Origin: JBLMZW01 sp050259035
GTDB taxonomy: Bacteria > Bacillota > Syntrophomonadia > Syntrophomonadales > DTU052
DNA length: 6,833 nt
Direction: 5' to 3'
Assembly (NCBI GenBank): GCA_050259035.1
Contig: JBLMZW010000176.1
Location: 1 to 6,833 of the forward strand
Shown here: in pieces, positions 1 to 5,198 of the stretch
Layout: every line of letters starts with the position of its first letter
How positions within the stretch are numbered: position 1 is the stretch's first letter
Made by a program: the position numbers and the translations under genes
Notes under the pieces: model-generated
Told to the model about the DNA's origin: nothing
The model's input: the letters and a program-made list of their open reading frames with translations, nothing else
Databases searched by the model: none

Positions 1-41
1 GAGTTCTATCCATGTTTACCACCTCGTGGGTAATTATTGCC

Positions 42-67
42 AATATGGTCCCTCGATAGACCATATT
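42..67. repeat. Perfect 9-bp inverted repeat (hairpin)
   Basis: AATATGGTC (42-50) and GACCATATT (59-67) are exact reverse complements around an 8-nt loop, CCTCGATA. A T-rich stretch begins a few bases later (T run at 76-80), but not directly at the stem base. It is therefore at best a weak terminator for a gene outside the window. It could equally be a protein-binding palindrome or part of a larger RNA fold. Confidence 0.5.
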
Positions 68-146
68 CTGTTGACTTTTTGTCTTTATGATCCTGGCGGT
101 TATGAGATAAGCTGTCAAGAGCATAGAAAAGCTTGCAGTAAAGCTA

Positions 147-350
147 GGAGCGTGTGATACGCTCCCCGGTTCCTCTATTTGATAATGGAGGATAGTCTAT
201 GAAAGGATCGCATGAAATCTGGCAGTGCGGTGTATGACGAGCCGGTGGAACTCCCAGCGAAAATGAGGGCTATTTAGTCAGGTTTCATTCACACTTAGGA
301 AGGTGCTGTTTGATCGAATCTAACGTGCTCCATGGTTGTATATCGGCAAA
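147..350 (+). ncRNA. Candidate structured RNA, possibly 5' remnant of a group II intron
   Basis: GGAGCGT (147-153) and ACGCTCC (159-165) form a perfect 7-bp stem with loop GTGAT. An alternative, longer-range fold pairs CGCT (160-163) with AGCG (256-259) and GTTCC (169-173) with GGAAC (247-251) across an internal loop. It encloses a further small stem, TCCTC (171-175) with GAGGA (188-192), which partly competes with it. GTGTG at 152-156 fits the GUGYG start of bacterial group II introns, and the following helices resemble the closing stem of domain I. I see no domain V motif downstream and no reverse transcriptase, so this would be a truncated relic. The assignment is inference from pattern memory. 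A different cis-regulatory RNA or chance structure is possible, and the right boundary is approximate. Confidence 0.28.
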
Positions 351-363
351 TTAAAGGGAAAAA

Positions 364-430
364 ATACTCAAGGATATTTCTAATTGAAAATGGTTGAGAA
401 TATGAATACGAAAGCGATATCTTGAGTTAT
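364..430. repeat. Imperfect inverted repeat upstream of the Hsp20 promoter
   Basis: ATACTCAAGGATAT (364-377) matches the reverse complement of ATATCTTGAGTTAT (417-430) apart from one single-base bulge on each arm. The arms are 39 nt apart. The core is ACTCAAG / CTTGAGT. It is not a CIRCE element, whose half-sites are TTAGCACTC / GAGTGCTAA with a 9-nt spacer. It could be a DNA site, a long hairpin, or the boundary scar of a lost element. Confidence 0.4.
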
Positions 431-476
431 TGCCCATTTTTGACTTTAAACCGTTTGATAATCAGATTATTAATGA

Positions 477-507
477 TTGAATACATCTTAAGAAAGGTAT
501 ATATAAT
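477..507 (+). promoter_or_regulatory. Candidate sigma-A promoter of the Hsp20 gene
   Basis: A perfect -10 box TATAAT lies at 502-507. The best -35 candidate is TTGAAT at 477-482, giving a 19-nt spacer, which is longer than the ideal 17. Transcription would start near 513-515, just in front of the CtsR-like operator and about 35 nt before the chosen start codon. A second -35-like TTGACT at 440-445 lacks a good -10 at the right distance. Confidence 0.45.
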
Positions 508-517
508 AAATTATAAA

Positions 518-534
518 AGTCAATGAAAGTCAAA
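518..534 (+). promoter_or_regulatory. CtsR-like operator (tandem heptad)
   Basis: AGTCAAT (518-524), GAA (525-527), AGTCAAA (528-534) reproduces the CtsR box, a direct repeat of RGTCAAA separated by NAN, with a single mismatch in 14 defined positions. CtsR is the class III heat-shock repressor of Firmicutes. It controls clp genes and, in some species, small heat-shock protein genes. The site lies between the -10 box and the ribosome binding site, where a bound repressor would block transcription. ctsR itself is not in the window, so the regulator is inferred. Confidence 0.6.
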
Positions 535-535
535 C

Positions 536-540
536 GGAGG
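536..540 (+). promoter_or_regulatory. Ribosome binding site that sets the Hsp20 start
   Basis: GGAGG lies 9 nt before the ATG at 550. The in-frame ATG at 523 has no such site in front of it and falls inside the CtsR-like operator, so 550 is preferred. Confidence 0.75.
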
Positions 541-549
541 TGTGTGATA

Positions 550-1029
550 ATGAGACGCTGGTTATTAACCCGTCGGGGGGATGAGCATCCCATAAATCAG
601 TGGTTAACTAGCCTGGATAACCTGCATGAAGATATTGACCGCTGGTTTGATGATTTTTCTCATGGGTTCCCGGTACCAGAAAGTCTGGAAAAATTCCGTT
701 TTGGGAGTCCCCGGGTAGAGGTTCTGGAAGTAGATAATCAAATAATAGTCAATGCTGAATTACCCGGTGTGGAAAGCAGGGATTTGGATGTTAGAGTCTA
801 CCCCCGTGAAGTAACACTTAAAGCCGAGAAAAGAAAGGAAGATGAGACTAAATCGGATAACGTTCACCGCTCGGAACGTTTCTACGGCAGTATTTCCCGC
901 AGTATTCCGCTGCCGACCGAAATTGATCCGGATAAGGTAACTGCCAGCTTCAAGAACGGTATTTTAAAAATAACTATGGACAAGATACCTGAAGAAGGGC
1001 CTGGCAAGAAAATTATATTTGAAGATTAG
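550..1029 (+). CDS. hsp20: Small heat-shock protein, Hsp20 / alpha-crystallin family
   Basis: This is an ATP-independent cytoplasmic holdase that binds unfolding proteins and passes them to ATP-driven chaperones. From the ATG at 550 the protein is 159 residues, normal for bacterial Hsp20. An N-terminal arm of about 53 residues, rich in Trp, Asp and Phe (LHEDIDRWFDDF at 25-36), precedes the alpha-crystallin domain at about 54-143. Family marks are AELPGV (69-74), the segment around ERFYGSISRSIPLP (109-122) and AxFxNGIL (132-139). The C-terminal tail is short. Its KKIIFE (153-158) is only a loose version of the I-x-I/V motif that links dimers into oligomers. An in-frame ATG 27 nt upstream is less likely because the ribosome binding site at 536-540 fits 550. 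The gene is alone in its transcription unit, with a CtsR-like operator in front and a strong terminator behind. Family assignment is secure. Confidence 0.95.
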   Translation: MRRWLLTRRGDEHPINQWLTSLDNLHEDIDRWFDDFSHGFPVPESLEKFRFGSPRVEVLEVDNQIIVNAELPGVESRDLDVRVYPREVTLKAEKRKEDETKSDNVHRSERFYGSISRSIPLPTEIDPDKVTASFKNGILKITMDKIPEEGPGKKIIFED

Positions 1030-1041
1030 GTTACGATATTA

Positions 1042-1066
1042 AAGCCCGGAGAAAACCTCCGGGCTT
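1042..1066. terminator. Bidirectional rho-independent terminator between hsp20 and yebC
   Basis: AAGCCCGGAG (1042-1051) pairs perfectly with CTCCGGGCTT (1057-1066) around a 5-nt loop. On the plus strand it is followed by ATTTATT. On the minus strand it is followed by TAATATC, a weaker U tract. It lies 12 nt after the Hsp20 stop and 28 nt beyond the yebC stop, so it can serve both converging units. Confidence 0.85.
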
Positions 1067-1094
1067 ATTTATTCAATTCATGATACTGTTTCAA

Positions 1095-1850
1095 CTACGC
1101 TAATTTGTCCATTATATCGTCAGGAATAGAGAAGTTGGCATATACATCCTGAACATCATCGTGGTCCTCTAATACATCTACCAATCTTATTAGTTTCTGG
1201 GCGATATCTAAATCGGAAATATCCACTGTATTATCTGGAATCATCGTGATATCCGCTTCGTTCCATTGAACTTTGCTTTGTTCCAGGGCGTTCTTCACGT
1301 CCTCAAAAGCATCGGGCATAACTATTATCTCCAGGGTATCTTCTTCGTCCCGGATGTCCTCCGCCCCGGCCTCTATCGCCAGAAGCTCCAGTTCGTCCAA
1401 ATCCAGGCTTAATTCCTCTTTACTTATTTCAAAGAGGCCTCTTCTTTTGAACATCCAGCTGACGCAGCCAGCTTCACCCATGTTGCCGCCATACTTGGAA
1501 AATAAGTGACGAATATCAGCAGCAGTTCGGTTGCGGTTATCGGTAGCAATTGATACCAGCAGGGCAACTCCGCCCGGTCCGTATCCTTCGTAGGACATTT
1601 CTTCGATAATATCTCCGTCTAATTCACCTGTACCCCTTTGAATAGCCCGAGTTATATTTTCGTTGGGCATGTTCATGCCCTTCGCCTTTAGGACCAGCAT
1701 CTTCAAACGGGCATTGTTTTCCAGATCCCCCCCACCCTCACGAGCAGCGATGATCAGTTCTTTACCCATTTTGGTAAAGACTTTGCCCTTCTTTTCGTCA
1801 GTTCTGGCCTTTTTATGTTTAATGTTCGCCCATTTAGAATGCCCAGACAT
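1095..1850 (-). CDS. yebC: YebC/PmpR (TACO1) family protein
   Basis: This is a 251-residue cytoplasmic protein of the YebC/PmpR/TACO1 family (DUF28), full length for the family. The N-terminus MSGHSKWANIKHKKARTDEK is the family hallmark. Further marks are the KGKVFTKMGKELIIAAREGG block (21-40), MPNENITRAIQRGTGE (61-76), YEGYGPGGVALLV (87-99) and the central GGNMGEAGCVSWMF (121-134). Members were long listed as transcription regulators. The mitochondrial member TACO1 activates translation, and more recent work as I recall it links the bacterial proteins to ribosomes stalled on proline-rich stretches. Which role applies here cannot be read from the sequence. GGGGAG (1861-1856) stands 5 nt before the ATG. 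A promoter of its own lies in the 86-nt gap after nadE. In many bacteria yebC precedes ruvC, but here it ends its strand run against a terminator. Confidence 0.95.
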   Translation of the reverse strand: MSGHSKWANIKHKKARTDEKKGKVFTKMGKELIIAAREGGGDLENNARLKMLVLKAKGMNMPNENITRAIQRGTGELDGDIIEEMSYEGYGPGGVALLVSIATDNRNRTAADIRHLFSKYGGNMGEAGCVSWMFKRRGLFEISKEELSLDLDELELLAIEAGAEDIRDEEDTLEIIVMPDAFEDVKNALEQSKVQWNEADITMIPDNTVDISDLDIAQKLIRLVDVLEDHDDVQDVYANFSIPDDIMDKLA

Positions 1851-1885
1851 GTTTTCTCCCCTTCGAACAAACTTTAAAATATTTT

Positions 1886-1914
1886 ATCATACCCGGCGGT
1901 ACCCGTTCAATCAA
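1886..1914 (-). promoter_or_regulatory. Candidate sigma-A promoter for yebC
   Basis: Reading the minus strand, TTGATT (1914-1909) and TATGAT (1891-1886) are separated by exactly 17 nt. Each differs from the consensus hexamer (TTGACA, TATAAT) at no more than two positions. Transcription would begin near 1880, about 30 nt before the yebC start. It lies wholly in the intergenic gap after the nadE stop, so yebC can be expressed apart from the upstream genes. Confidence 0.6.
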
Positions 1915-1936
1915 GCAGGGACAAGTTACGATAGAT

Positions 1937-2659
1937 TTAGTATTTACCAATTGGAGGCATGCTCAACTTGTGCAGGCCAATTCGATGGAGCCTGTCCATT
2001 TTTTCCTTTACCTCAGATCTAGCTTCACCGGTCAAAATGTATTTATCCATTTCCTCATAGGTTAGCCCGATTTCTTCTTCATCAGTCTGCCCCTGCCAGA
2101 GGCCGGCCGACGGTGGTTTATCTATTATTACCTGAGGAACTCCCAGCGACCGGGACAGTTCTCGGACCTGATTTTTAACCAGACCTCCGATAGGAAGAAG
2201 ATCAACTCCCCCATCACCGTACTTTGTGAAATACCCCATTTCTAACTCTGTGCGGTTTCCTGTCCCCAGAACCAGGTATTTTCTCTGCTGTGCTTGATAA
2301 TACAATGTAATCATGCGCAGGCGCGGTTTAATGTTTGAAGCCGCCATGGTTTGATTATCTGAGGAGTTAAAACCAACCAGGCTTAAATATTGATCGTAAA
2401 TCCCGGAAAGATCAACTATGAGATAATCAATACCCAGATGTTCGGCCAATAGGCGGGCGTGCTCCATATCCTCTTTCTGGCTATGGCAGGGCATAATTAC
2501 CCCCAGAACTTTTCCCGGGCAAGCCTTATCAGCCAGGGTCGCAACTAGAGCCGAATCGATTCCGCCGCTAAGCCCTAAAATTAACCCTTCGGTCCCGGCT
2601 TCTTTGTTTTTCTCTCGGATCCAATTTACCAGGTTGTCAATCACTCGCGCTGTATCCAT
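1937..2659 (-). CDS. nadE: NH3-dependent NAD+ synthetase
   Basis: It catalyses the last step of NAD+ synthesis in the cytoplasm: nicotinic acid adenine dinucleotide + ATP + ammonia gives NAD+ + AMP + PPi. Counted from the ATG at 2659 it is 240 residues, the size of the short ammonia-using form, with no N-terminal glutaminase (nitrilase) domain. The ATP pyrophosphatase P-loop SGGIDS is at 31-36. GTGNRTE (132-138), KYGDGGVDLLP (146-156) and KPPSAGLWQGQTDEEE (181-196) are the other conserved substrate and metal loops, so all family motifs look intact. In-frame starts upstream (TTG at 2680, ATG at 2668) are less likely: GGGAGG at 2674-2669 would be inside or touching them, whereas it stands 9 nt before the ATG at 2659. 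The gene follows the homocysteine cluster after a 100-nt gap in which I see no convincing promoter or terminator, so read-through is plausible. A functional link to that cluster is not evident. Confidence 0.95.
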   Translation of the reverse strand: MDTARVIDNLVNWIREKNKEAGTEGLILGLSGGIDSALVATLADKACPGKVLGVIMPCHSQKEDMEHARLLAEHLGIDYLIVDLSGIYDQYLSLVGFNSSDNQTMAASNIKPRLRMITLYYQAQQRKYLVLGTGNRTELEMGYFTKYGDGGVDLLPIGGLVKNQVRELSRSLGVPQVIIDKPPSAGLWQGQTDEEEIGLTYEEMDKYILTGEARSEVKEKMDRLHRIGLHKLSMPPIGKY

Positions 2660-2668
2660 ATCAATCAT

Positions 2669-2674
2669 CCTCCC
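2669..2674 (-). promoter_or_regulatory. Ribosome binding site that sets the nadE start
   Basis: On the minus strand GGGAGG stands 9 nt before the ATG at 2659. It directly abuts the in-frame ATG at 2668, which rules that codon out as an efficient start. Confidence 0.65.
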
Positions 2675-2759
2675 AACCAACTTGTTCGGTAAATAGCCAC
2701 CATTTCCTTCTGGGAGTAAATTGTTTCAAGATGCGAAATAGGCTTGTTAATTTTATATT

Positions 2760-3521
2760 TTATTTCTCCGGGCCATCACCCAGAGGAACTAATTCAATTT
2801 TCCCCCATGCTGCCAATCTATCCTCCATGATAACCAGGATTCCGCTAACACCATTTATATTTTGCCCATATTCCAACGCCGGCATTAGATTATTCTTATC
2901 CCTTACCCGGTTGCCCACCCCACTTGCGACCGCATCAGCCAGAGCGCCTGTATAAGCTTTAACCAGAGCCGTGTCCGCCTTACCCAGACTCAGGGATGGC
3001 CCTACAGTCCCCGAAGAAGTACAGATCCCCAGGGGCGATTCTTCCGGAGCCACTTTGATGGCAATCCGGTTACTAAAAGGAGATTTGCCTCCGATTACTG
3101 CTACCACTCGTTCCCTTGTGGTTCGGATAAACAAATCTCCCCCATTCTCCACTATTATATTGTCAAACTGACTGTCTAAAAATTCACCGATAGCCTGGGC
3201 AATGGTTCCCGCTACTGCAGCCATTGGCCCTACCCCTGCTGCGGCAGCTGCTTCAGCCATTTGCTGGGCCACACGGGGAGCCCCGGGCAGTAGTTCCACC
3301 GGCTCCAAAGAGGCAAAAAATTCCGGATGCAATGTTATATAAGTCTCAAGATCCCCTCTAATTTTTATCAATTGTTTTTCAACATCCCGAGCTAGAGACG
3401 GACTGAATCCACCTTCGTCCACTCCTATATCCAGATCTGACTCTTTAACCTGAACCTTAAAATATTTCAGATCCGTCCCCTGATGCCGGGTTCGGTAACT
3501 TCTGGTGAATGGTTCCATCAT
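2760..3521 (-). CDS. UPF0280 (COG2122) ApbE-like protein, putative homocysteine synthesis partner
   Basis: This 253-residue protein is of the UPF0280/COG2122 family, which is related in fold to the flavin transferase ApbE. Conserved blocks are GPMAAVAGTIAQAIGEFL (98-115), IIVENGGDLFIRT (122-134) and GICTSSGTVGPSLSLGKAD (165-183), all typical of the family. No signal peptide or membrane segment is visible, so it should be cytoplasmic. The biochemical activity is not established. In Methanosarcina, as I recall, the COG2122 protein aids homocysteine formation from sulfide together with the COG1900 and NIL-ferredoxin proteins, and here all three genes are adjacent. The preceding gene's stop overlaps this start (TGATG, one shared base). 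There is no clear ribosome binding site, which suggests translational coupling. A TTG at 3524 and a second ATG at 3518 are alternative starts. Family membership is firm; the role is inferred from context. Confidence 0.9.
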   Translation of the reverse strand: MMEPFTRSYRTRHQGTDLKYFKVQVKESDLDIGVDEGGFSPSLARDVEKQLIKIRGDLETYITLHPEFFASLEPVELLPGAPRVAQQMAEAAAAAGVGPMAAVAGTIAQAIGEFLDSQFDNIIVENGGDLFIRTTRERVVAVIGGKSPFSNRIAIKVAPEESPLGICTSSGTVGPSLSLGKADTALVKAYTGALADAVASGVGNRVRDKNNLMPALEYGQNINGVSGILVIMEDRLAAWGKIELVPLGDGPEK

Positions 3522-3955
3522 CAAGCCGTTTCATTCGGCGTCGCCACATCAAAATGCAGAATGATCGCTCTGGTTGGGCAGCAATCCAGGCAAACGCCAC
3601 ATACCACGCATTTCGTATTATCAAAACCCACTTCCATTAGCTCCCGGTCAATGTCCAGGGCTCCGGTTGGACAAAAAGAGGTACAGGCACCGCAATGGGT
3701 ACAGTTCTCCTCATTCCAGACCACCGACTGGCTGAGTGGTTCTACTCTTATTCCAAGGTCCTTAAGGTAATTAACCCCGGATTCGTATTCCTTTTTATCT
3801 CCGGAGAGTTCCATTACCAGTAAACCCTCCTTGCGGGGATTGATATCCGCCTTAAGAATATTAACGATCAAATCATAGTCCTTTACCAAACGATAAATGA
3901 TAGGCTGCTCCGACTGAGCCTCGGAAAAAAAACATACGATTCTATTCTTATACAC
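3521..3955 (-). CDS. NIL-domain 2[4Fe-4S] ferredoxin of the homocysteine synthesis cluster
   Basis: This 144-residue cytoplasmic protein has a NIL domain (about 3-77), the small ACT-like substrate-binding fold also found at the end of methionine ABC-transporter ATPases. A two-cluster ferredoxin domain follows (about 80-135). The cluster ligands are complete: Cys85, 88, 91 with Cys95-Pro, and Cys116, 119, 122 with Cys126-Pro; Cys125 is an extra cysteine beside the last ligand. The protein is expected to pass electrons for reductive sulfur incorporation, with the NIL domain possibly binding a sulfur amino acid or partner; both roles are inferred. Its Methanosarcina counterpart sits beside the COG1900 gene, as here. 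The start is GTG at 3955 with AGGAGG (3968-3963) 7 nt upstream. That site overlaps the preceding stop codon, and the gap to it is 4 nt. The stop overlaps the UPF0280 start. Confidence 0.93.
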   Translation of the reverse strand: MYKNRIVCFFSEAQSEQPIIYRLVKDYDLIVNILKADINPRKEGLLVMELSGDKKEYESGVNYLKDLGIRVEPLSQSVVWNEENCTHCGACTSFCPTGALDIDRELMEVGFDNTKCVVCGVCLDCCPTRAIILHFDVATPNETA

Positions 3956-3959
3956 GCTG

Positions 3960-5183
3960 CTACCTCCTGGGACTAAACCCGTTTGTATTGCGTTCGACCA
4001 GACTCTTGACCTCGATTGGAGCGTCGGCTGATGGCAGACTGGCTACCGGAACGGTCAACTCGAAATCGCCCGCTTGAATCCACTCTTTTAGAGTAGTAGC
4101 TATCTTACGAGCCTTGGCATAACTTGACAGAGGTGTCGTAGGCACGGTCTTGCCGTTAATGGTTATGCTGCCGCTCTTCAGTTCCTTGTAAGTCACCAGT
4201 CCAAGGCCTATCGGTTTCCGTTGTGGGTACTCCTCACTGTAATCAGTTATCGGGCATGAGATGTCTTCGTCCCGTACCGCTGTGAACTGCATCATTTCCT
4301 CATTCAAGATTGGAATGGGAATACCAATTCCTACAATCAGGCTAGCCCCGTAACCGAGGAAACTCGCTCCCACCAGCCATTCGGGTTTCATCTGCTTCAA
4401 ATCTCCAATAACCGCCAGGGTTCCAGCCCCACCAGTAGGAACACCCTTGTCATTACGATCAACATTGGGATGATGCTGGGTTCCATTCCAGGCTACGTAT
4501 CCCACACCACCCCCTAAAAAGATCTTGGTACCAACGCCAATGGTTCGGTAGTAAGGGTCATTAAGCAATGGGCTTAACTGTCCTGAGGTTGAGTAACTGG
4601 CATTGCCCAGGCGGGGTTTCAAGATCCCCATATAGGTGTAAATGGTTCGGTCACTTAAGTTTACTGCGCAATTATAATTCTGATAGGCATTGCGGGGATT
4701 AAACAGCATCGCCTCGTTGATATCGTTAATTGTAATCACGGACTCTACCTTCTTGCGCGGGTAACAATCGGTTCCATAGCTTATTGCTTCCAACTTGATT
4801 TCTTTTCCCGCCACCAGATCATGAATGACATGGCCCCCGCCATAACTAAATTTACCCGGATATACTTTGTTTTCGGGGTCGGTCTCTGGCAGCTGAGTCG
4901 CCCCCAGGTAAGCGTCAACCGCAGCAATCCCGGAATAGGCTTCGACTCCGTTCAACCAGACCTTGGTCATTCTAATGCGTGGGGTTGAGTGTCCAAAGTT
5001 GAGAAACGCCCCGGAGGAGCACATAGGCCCGAACGTCCCTGTTGTGACTACATCTACCTGGCGTGTCGCTTCAGTAATTCCTTTCTCTTTTACAATCTCT
5101 ATGACCTCTTCTGCTGTAACAACTACTGCTTTGCCCTGTCTGATTTTCTCATTAATTTCTTCATAAGATTTTATAACACCCAC
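3960..5183 (-). CDS. HcyBio domain (DUF39, COG1900) homocysteine biosynthesis protein
   Basis: This 407-residue cytoplasmic protein consists almost entirely of a HcyBio (DUF39) domain. In Methanosarcina this family is required to make homocysteine from aspartate semialdehyde and sulfide. Conserved blocks include TTGTFGPMCSSGAFLNFGHS (47-66), YPGKFSYGGGHVIHDL (108-123), YGTDCYPRK (136-144), GTKIFLGGGVGYVAWNGTQH (218-237) and GAGTLAVIGDLKQM (252-265). Cys55 and Cys140 lie in the two most family-like cysteine motifs and are likely the catalytic pair, a suggestion based on memory of mutated cysteines in the archaeal homologue. Cys172 and Cys310 also occur. The archaeal protein carries C-terminal CBS domains; this one ends shortly after the HcyBio domain and has none. 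The start is GTG at 5183: AAGGAGG (5200-5194) lies 10 nt upstream and overlaps the metH stop, while the ATG at 5193 is out of frame and followed at once by a stop. Confidence 0.92.
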   Translation of the reverse strand: MGVIKSYEEINEKIRQGKAVVVTAEEVIEIVKEKGITEATRQVDVVTTGTFGPMCSSGAFLNFGHSTPRIRMTKVWLNGVEAYSGIAAVDAYLGATQLPETDPENKVYPGKFSYGGGHVIHDLVAGKEIKLEAISYGTDCYPRKKVESVITINDINEAMLFNPRNAYQNYNCAVNLSDRTIYTYMGILKPRLGNASYSTSGQLSPLLNDPYYRTIGVGTKIFLGGGVGYVAWNGTQHHPNVDRNDKGVPTGGAGTLAVIGDLKQMKPEWLVGASFLGYGASLIVGIGIPIPILNEEMMQFTAVRDEDISCPITDYSEEYPQRKPIGLGLVTYKELKSGSITINGKTVPTTPLSSYAKARKIATTLKEWIQAGDFELTVPVASLPSADAPIEVKSLVERNTNGFSPRR

Positions 5184-5198
5184 TTTACAGCATCCTCC

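Larger units (their letters stand above)
1..522. other. Non-coding leader region with several hairpins
   Basis: I find no convincing protein gene before the Hsp20 gene. The stretch is AT-rich and rich in local secondary structure: a perfect 9-bp hairpin at 42-67, a 5-bp hairpin at 130-134/141-145, a 7-bp hairpin at 147-165, a possible larger fold at 152-259, an imperfect inverted repeat at 364-430, and the heat-shock promoter near 477-507. No tRNA, rRNA fragment or CRISPR repeat was recognised. The first 120 bases may be the tail of an intergenic region belonging to a gene left of the window. Nothing in them reads as coding over a useful length. Confidence 0.6.

Noticed and set aside
439..445. 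A single reverse CtsR heptad (TTTGACT)
   Set aside because: There is no second heptad at the required 3-nt spacing on either side.
1..522. CIRCE element or a known riboswitch in the leader
   Set aside because: No TTAGCACTC/GAGTGCTAA pair is present, and the landmark motifs of TPP, SAM, cobalamin and T-box elements were not found; GGTGGAAC at 244-251 only faintly resembles a T-box core.
523..549. Upstream ATG adding nine residues to Hsp20
   Set aside because: It has no ribosome binding site, falls inside the CtsR-like operator and adds residues with no match to the family; GGAGG at 536-540 fits the ATG at 550.
1273..2022. Plus-strand reading frames opposite yebC and nadE
   Set aside because: They are Ser/Pro/Phe-rich translations antisense to secure genes, with no ribosome binding sites and no family features.
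2660..2680. TTG start giving a seven-residue longer NadE
   Set aside because: The extension would translate the ribosome binding site itself; the ATG at 2659 has correct spacing.
2665..2703. A 12-codon minus-strand reading frame in front of nadE
   Set aside because: It is too short to judge, its upstream purine run is too close to the ATG, and its sequence shows no leader-peptide pattern such as runs of one amino acid.
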